This document shows, in pieces, positions 29,196-32,008 of a DNA stretch of 32,008 nt (position 1 is its first letter; each line of letters opens with the position of its first letter). The stretch lies in contig JAEZIO010000057.1 of assembly GCA_023436615.1 (NCBI GenBank), positions 1-32,008 of the forward strand, written 5' to 3'. A model generated the notes under the pieces. That model worked only from the letters and a program-made list of their open reading frames with translations. It ran no database searches and was not told the DNA's origin. The stretch is from Pseudomonadota bacterium (lineage in GTDB: Bacteria; Pseudomonadota; Alphaproteobacteria; Sphingomonadales; Sphingomonadaceae). The position numbers were made by a program, and so were the translations under genes.

Positions 29196-30133
29196 CAGGT
29201 GGGCACGACCGCCTTCCGGCCGAGCCGGGAGCTGCGCGAATCGCCGTACCGTGCATCGCTGATCGAGATTTGCGCGGAGCAGCGCTCACGCGCGACTTCG
29301 GCCTGCGGCATTACGGACCAGCGCAGGAACCTCTGCAGCCGCGGATTCATGGCGATCGCGCGCTGGACCAGCGGGTCGGCCATGTTCGTCGACTGGCATT
29401 CGCTGACGCTGCCGATTCCGGCCACAGGATCGTAGCGGCTGCGCCGGTAGCAGCCGAATTCGCGCCAGACGAGATCGCGTCGCCACGAATAGAAGGGCGG
29501 CGGAGAAGCGAAGATCGCGTCGGCCGGGCGATCGCCGGCCCAGCTCCGCACCGCGGCGACGGCGCGCTGGCTGATCGCCAGGTTCACGGCGATGTAGGCG
29601 AGCGCGACGGCGATCGCGGCCTGCACCGGGCGCCGCCACTCGCGCCTTCGTTTCTCGCGCCACTTCGACCAGGCGATGGAGCCACCGAGGAGCAGCCACA
29701 GCCAGACGTCGATGATGAACAAAGCATCGGCATGGTACCAGGCGCTGGTGAAGGGCGAGAACAGCTGGACCGAATAAGTGGTGAGCAGGTCGAGCAAAGG
29801 ATGGGTCAGCGCGGCGAGATAGCAAAGGCCGAGCAGCCGCCACGGCCGCATCGCAAGCCCGCTCCTGAAGGTCGTTGGGCGGCTCACCTGCCATCGGTCG
29901 ATCATCCACAAGAGGCCGAACAGCAAGGGCGGCATTATGACGACGCCGCCGACGAGGCTGTGCGTAAAGCCGCGGTGCGTGGCGAGCGGCACCCACGGCA
30001 CCCAGCCGAGGAACACGTCGATGTCGGGCATGTTGGCGCCCATGATGAGCCCCGCGAGGCCCTTGCGGGACTGCGTCTTGAGGCCGGCCTGGCCGAGCGC
30101 CCAGCCTGCAAGCGAATGGGTGAGATTGTCCAA
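29192..30133 (-). CDS. YdjM-like membrane metal-dependent hydrolase
   Basis: A 313-aa membrane protein of the YdjM/LexA-binding hydrolase family. Metal-binding-type motifs are NLTHSLAGWALGQAG (3-17), GANMPDIDVFLG (33-44), THRGFTHSLVGG (52-63) and LTHPLLDLLTTY (108-119), set among four to five membrane helices. A soluble C-terminal part (about 185-313) has Cys227 and other cysteines. The start is TTG 30133: an in-frame TAG lies directly upstream (30136-30134), so no earlier start exists, and the family begins MDNLTHS. No Shine-Dalgarno is seen; reinitiation after the korB stop 17 bases upstream is likely. Cellular role unknown. Confidence 0.9.
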   Translation of the reverse strand: MDNLTHSLAGWALGQAGLKTQSRKGLAGLIMGANMPDIDVFLGWVPWVPLATHRGFTHSLVGGVVIMPPLLFGLLWMIDRWQVSRPTTFRSGLAMRPWRLLGLCYLAALTHPLLDLLTTYSVQLFSPFTSAWYHADALFIIDVWLWLLLGGSIAWSKWREKRRREWRRPVQAAIAVALAYIAVNLAISQRAVAAVRSWAGDRPADAIFASPPPFYSWRRDLVWREFGCYRRSRYDPVAGIGSVSECQSTNMADPLVQRAIAMNPRLQRFLRWSVMPQAEVARERCSAQISISDARYGDSRSSRLGRKAVVPTC

Positions 30134-30150
30134 CTAGAAGATGCCGCGCG

Positions 30151-31167
30151 TCAGAGCTTGTGCGGCTCCTTGTCGACCTGCCAGGTCTGGCCCTTCGACA
30201 CGAGCGCCTGCAGGTCCGGAGTTTTGCCTTCCGCGGCCCTGGCGTTCTGCTCGATCACCGCGCTTTCGAAGGTCGGCCGCGGGTCCTCGTAGACGACGCC
30301 GAGCGCCACAGGGAAGCCTTCGTCCTGGCGCATCTCGATCAGCATCGCGGCGAGCCCGCGATTGCGCGGGTTGTGGACGATCACCGACGGATCGTCGCCG
30401 TCGACGACCTTCAGCGCCAGCGCCTCGGTGTCGAGGGCCAGCCCCTTGGTGCCGCCGTCGAACAGCATCTTCTCCCCCGCGACGAGCCACAGCTGCTTCT
30501 GGGCGGCCGCCTGCTTCTCTGTGAACGAGGAGAAGACCTCGTCATTGTAGACGATGCAGTTCTGGTAGATCTCGACGAAGCTCGCGCCCTTGTGGGCATG
30601 AGCGGCCTTGAGGACATCGGGCAGGTTCTTGTGGACGTCGATCCCGCGCGCGATGAATCGGGCGCCGGAGCCCAGAGCGAACATGCACGGCGTGACCGGC
30701 CGGTCGACCGAGCCGAAGGGTGTCGACGGCGAACGCGTCCCGAGCCGGCTCGTCGGCGAATATTGGCCCTTGGTAAGCCCGTAGATCTCGTTGTTGAACA
30801 GAAGGATCTGGCAATTGAGGTTGCGGCGAAGGACGTGCATCGTGTGGTTGCCGCCGATCGACAACGCATCGCCGTCGCCGGTGATGATCCATACGTCGAG
30901 CTCGGGATTGGCGAGCTTCACCCCGGTCGCGATTGCGGGCGCGCGGCCGTGGATCGTGTGGAAGCCGTAGGTCGCCATGTAATAAGGGAAGCGACTCGAA
31001 CAGCCGATGCCGGAGATGAACACCGTCTTTTCGCGAGCGACGCCGAGGTCCGGCATCGTGCGCTGTACGGCCTTGAGGACCGCATAGTCGCCGCAGCCCG
31101 GGCACCAGCGGACCTCCTGGTCGCTCGCCCAGTCCTTGGCGGTAGTGATCGTCGTCATCTCGTTCAT
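30151..31167 (-). CDS. korB: 2-oxoacid:ferredoxin oxidoreductase subunit beta (2-oxoglutarate type)
   Basis: The TPP-binding subunit of a 2-oxoglutarate (KGOR-type) ferredoxin oxidoreductase that makes succinyl-CoA and reduced ferredoxin. It has 338 aa from ATG 31167; a second ATG three codons in is an alternative. Iron-sulfur ligands are Cys22 and Cys25 (RWCPGCGDY), Cys56 (GIGCSSRFPYY) and Cys204 (YQNCIVYND). The TPP motif runs from GDGDAL (97-102) to LLFNNEIYGLT (122-132). The start codon shares one base with the stop of a 27-aa membrane peptide (TGATG), and a YdjM-like gene follows after 17 bases. Confidence 0.96.
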   Translation of the reverse strand: MNEMTTITTAKDWASDQEVRWCPGCGDYAVLKAVQRTMPDLGVAREKTVFISGIGCSSRFPYYMATYGFHTIHGRAPAIATGVKLANPELDVWIITGDGDALSIGGNHTMHVLRRNLNCQILLFNNEIYGLTKGQYSPTSRLGTRSPSTPFGSVDRPVTPCMFALGSGARFIARGIDVHKNLPDVLKAAHAHKGASFVEIYQNCIVYNDEVFSSFTEKQAAAQKQLWLVAGEKMLFDGGTKGLALDTEALALKVVDGDDPSVIVHNPRNRGLAAMLIEMRQDEGFPVALGVVYEDPRPTFESAVIEQNARAAEGKTPDLQALVSKGQTWQVDKEPHKL

Positions 31168-31250
31168 CAGAAATACCCGCCCAGATAGGCAATCAGGAAC
31201 AGCACCAGGATCAGCATCATCAGCATCGGGAAGACGTTGATCGGCTTCAT
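31167..31250 (-). CDS. 27-aa membrane peptide between korA and korB
   Basis: ATG 31250 to TGA 31169-31167 encodes 27 residues starting MKPINVFPMLMMLILVLFLI and ending AYLGGYF. Almost the whole peptide after Lys2-Pro3 is one membrane helix (about 7-26). It is locked into the operon on both sides: its ATG overlaps the korA stop by four bases (ATGA), and its TGA overlaps the korB start by one base (TGATG). Such exact packing is hard to explain unless ribosomes pass through it. The function is unknown. It could attach the otherwise soluble oxidoreductase to the membrane, or simply couple korA and korB translation. Confidence 0.75.
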   Translation of the reverse strand: MKPINVFPMLMMLILVLFLIAYLGGYF

Positions 31251-32008
31251 CCGATCATCCCCTCGATAGCCTCTTCGATTTCAGCGATCCGGAACGGCTG
31301 GCCGGCCACCTTCGACAACGGCTGCGCGTCGACCAGATACTGGTCGCGAAGCAGGGTCTTGAGCTGCCCCATGTTCATTTCCGGAACGAGGACATTCCGA
31401 AAGCCCTTCAACATGACGGACATGTTCCGCGGCATCGGCCAGATGTGGCGGATATGGATGTGGCTGACGTCGAGCCCGCGGGCGCGGGCACGGCGCACCG
31501 CCTGGTGGATGGGCCCGAACGTCGAGCCCCAGCCGACCACCGCGAGCTCACCGCTGTCGTTGCCGAGGCAAACGTCCTGGTCGGGAATCGCATAAGCGAC
31601 CCCGAGCACCTTGGCCGCGCGCGCGTCCGTCATCTCCTGATGGACGGCGGGGCTGTAGTCGATGTTGCCGGTGCCCGGTTCCTTCTCGATGCCACCGATG
31701 CGGTGCTCGAGGCCGGCGGTTCCGGGCCGGATCCACGGGCGCGCGCCGTCGCAGTTGCGCGAGTAAGGCATGACGCCCTCGCCCTCGGCGGGCGGCGTGT
31801 CGAAGAACTCGACCGGGAATGGATCGTAGGCGCTCATGTCCGGCACGCGCCACGGCTCGGCGGCATTGGCGATATAGCCGTCGGTGAGCAGCATGACCGG
31901 CGTCATGTAGCGCGTGGCGATCCGCACCGCTTCGATCGCGCAGTCGAATGCGTCCGCGGGCGACCGGGCGGCGATCACCGGAAGCGGCGCGTCGCCGTTG
32001 CGGCCGTA
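31247..32008 (-). CDS. korA: 2-oxoacid:acceptor oxidoreductase subunit alpha, C-terminal part (truncated by window edge)
   Basis: The pyrimidine-binding and C-terminal part of the alpha (usually fused gamma-alpha) subunit that pairs with KorB. The frame enters from the right edge (YGRNGDAPLPVIAARSPADA) and ends at TGA 31247, giving 254 codons. Recognisable blocks are TPVMLLTDGYIANAAEPW, GTAGLEHRIGGIEKEPGTGN, VVGWGSTFGPIHQAVRRAR, HIRHIWPMPRN and VLVPEMNMGQLKTLLRDQY. The N-terminal domain, including any fused gamma part, is outside the window. Its stop overlaps the start of the 27-aa membrane peptide gene. Together with korB it forms a ferredoxin-linked bypass or supplement to the 2-oxoglutarate dehydrogenase step. 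Confidence 0.95.
   Translation of the reverse strand, partial: YGRNGDAPLPVIAARSPADAFDCAIEAVRIATRYMTPVMLLTDGYIANAAEPWRVPDMSAYDPFPVEFFDTPPAEGEGVMPYSRNCDGARPWIRPGTAGLEHRIGGIEKEPGTGNIDYSPAVHQEMTDARAAKVLGVAYAIPDQDVCLGNDSGELAVVGWGSTFGPIHQAVRRARARGLDVSHIHIRHIWPMPRNMSVMLKGFRNVLVPEMNMGQLKTLLRDQYLVDAQPLSKVAGQPFRIAEIEEAIEGMIG

Noticed and set aside
29270..31188. Two long plus-strand frames antisense to the YdjM-like and korB genes
   Set aside because: Both cover genes with clear catalytic motifs and show shadow-frame composition.
1..32008. CRISPR array, insertion sequence, toxin-antitoxin or defence island
   Set aside because: No regularly spaced repeats, transposase, terminal inverted repeats, or defence gene motifs were seen anywhere in the window.

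Overview
This window reads as ordinary chromosomal backbone of a GC-rich alphaproteobacterium, most probably a sphingomonad (Sphingomonadaceae/Sphingosinicellaceae). The assignment is an inference from gene content, protein style and gene order: DUF6356, DUF1178 and NDUFAF5-like proteins, an Flp pilin, a KGOR-type oxidoreductase and a comF-grxC-nitrilase-DUF1178 run. No insertion sequence, prophage, plasmid gene, CRISPR array, rRNA operon or replication origin is visible. Coding density is very high; the longest stretch without a protein gene is about 230 bases (24017-24245).

Layout. (1) 1-5605, all minus strand: comF-grxC-nitrilase-DUF1178, then tRNA-Arg(CCT) with its own likely promoter, then DUF6356-COG4529 flavoprotein-folE-coiled-coil protein-thyA (truncated by the window edge). 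folE and thyA tie this run to folate and dTMP metabolism. (2) 5650-6713, plus: an NDUFAF5-like methyltransferase homologue with a degenerate SAM motif, and an orphan Flp pilin. (3) 6721-12022, minus: M48 metalloprotease behind a candidate EcfG stress promoter, accA, xerD, a 590-aa exported helical-repeat protein, and a 44-aa membrane peptide that is not called as a long ORF. (4) 12097-12648, plus: aroK, possibly leaderless. (5) 12645-18378, minus: radA, a 97-aa low-GC membrane/Cys protein, cvpA, cysS, an IscU/NifU-like protein and a KefB-type antiporter, mostly joined by 4-base stop/start overlaps. (6) 18429-23458, plus: MFS transporter, cysK, and a large membrane-PAS-GGDEF-EAL-PilZ c-di-GMP protein ending in a strong bidirectional terminator. 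(7) 23534-26869: Tyr/Gly-rich exported protein, a 32-aa membrane ORF, a 187-aa membrane-anchored protein and an acyl-CoA dehydrogenase. (8) 27001-29195, plus: purF and an SDR. (9) 29192-32008, minus: korA (partial), a 27-aa membrane peptide, korB and a YdjM-like membrane hydrolase.

No large novel system (defence island, biosynthetic cluster) is visible. The less-described content is a set of small membrane proteins lodged inside housekeeping operons: 27 aa between korA and korB, 44 aa ahead of the 590-aa exported protein, 97 aa between radA and cvpA, and a free-standing 32-aa ORF. There are also regulatory signals: GGAAC-N17-CGTT ahead of the M48 protease and CTAA-N7-CTAAC ahead of the c-di-GMP protein. 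Two convergent gene pairs end on shared palindromic stop tetramers (TTAA and CTAG).
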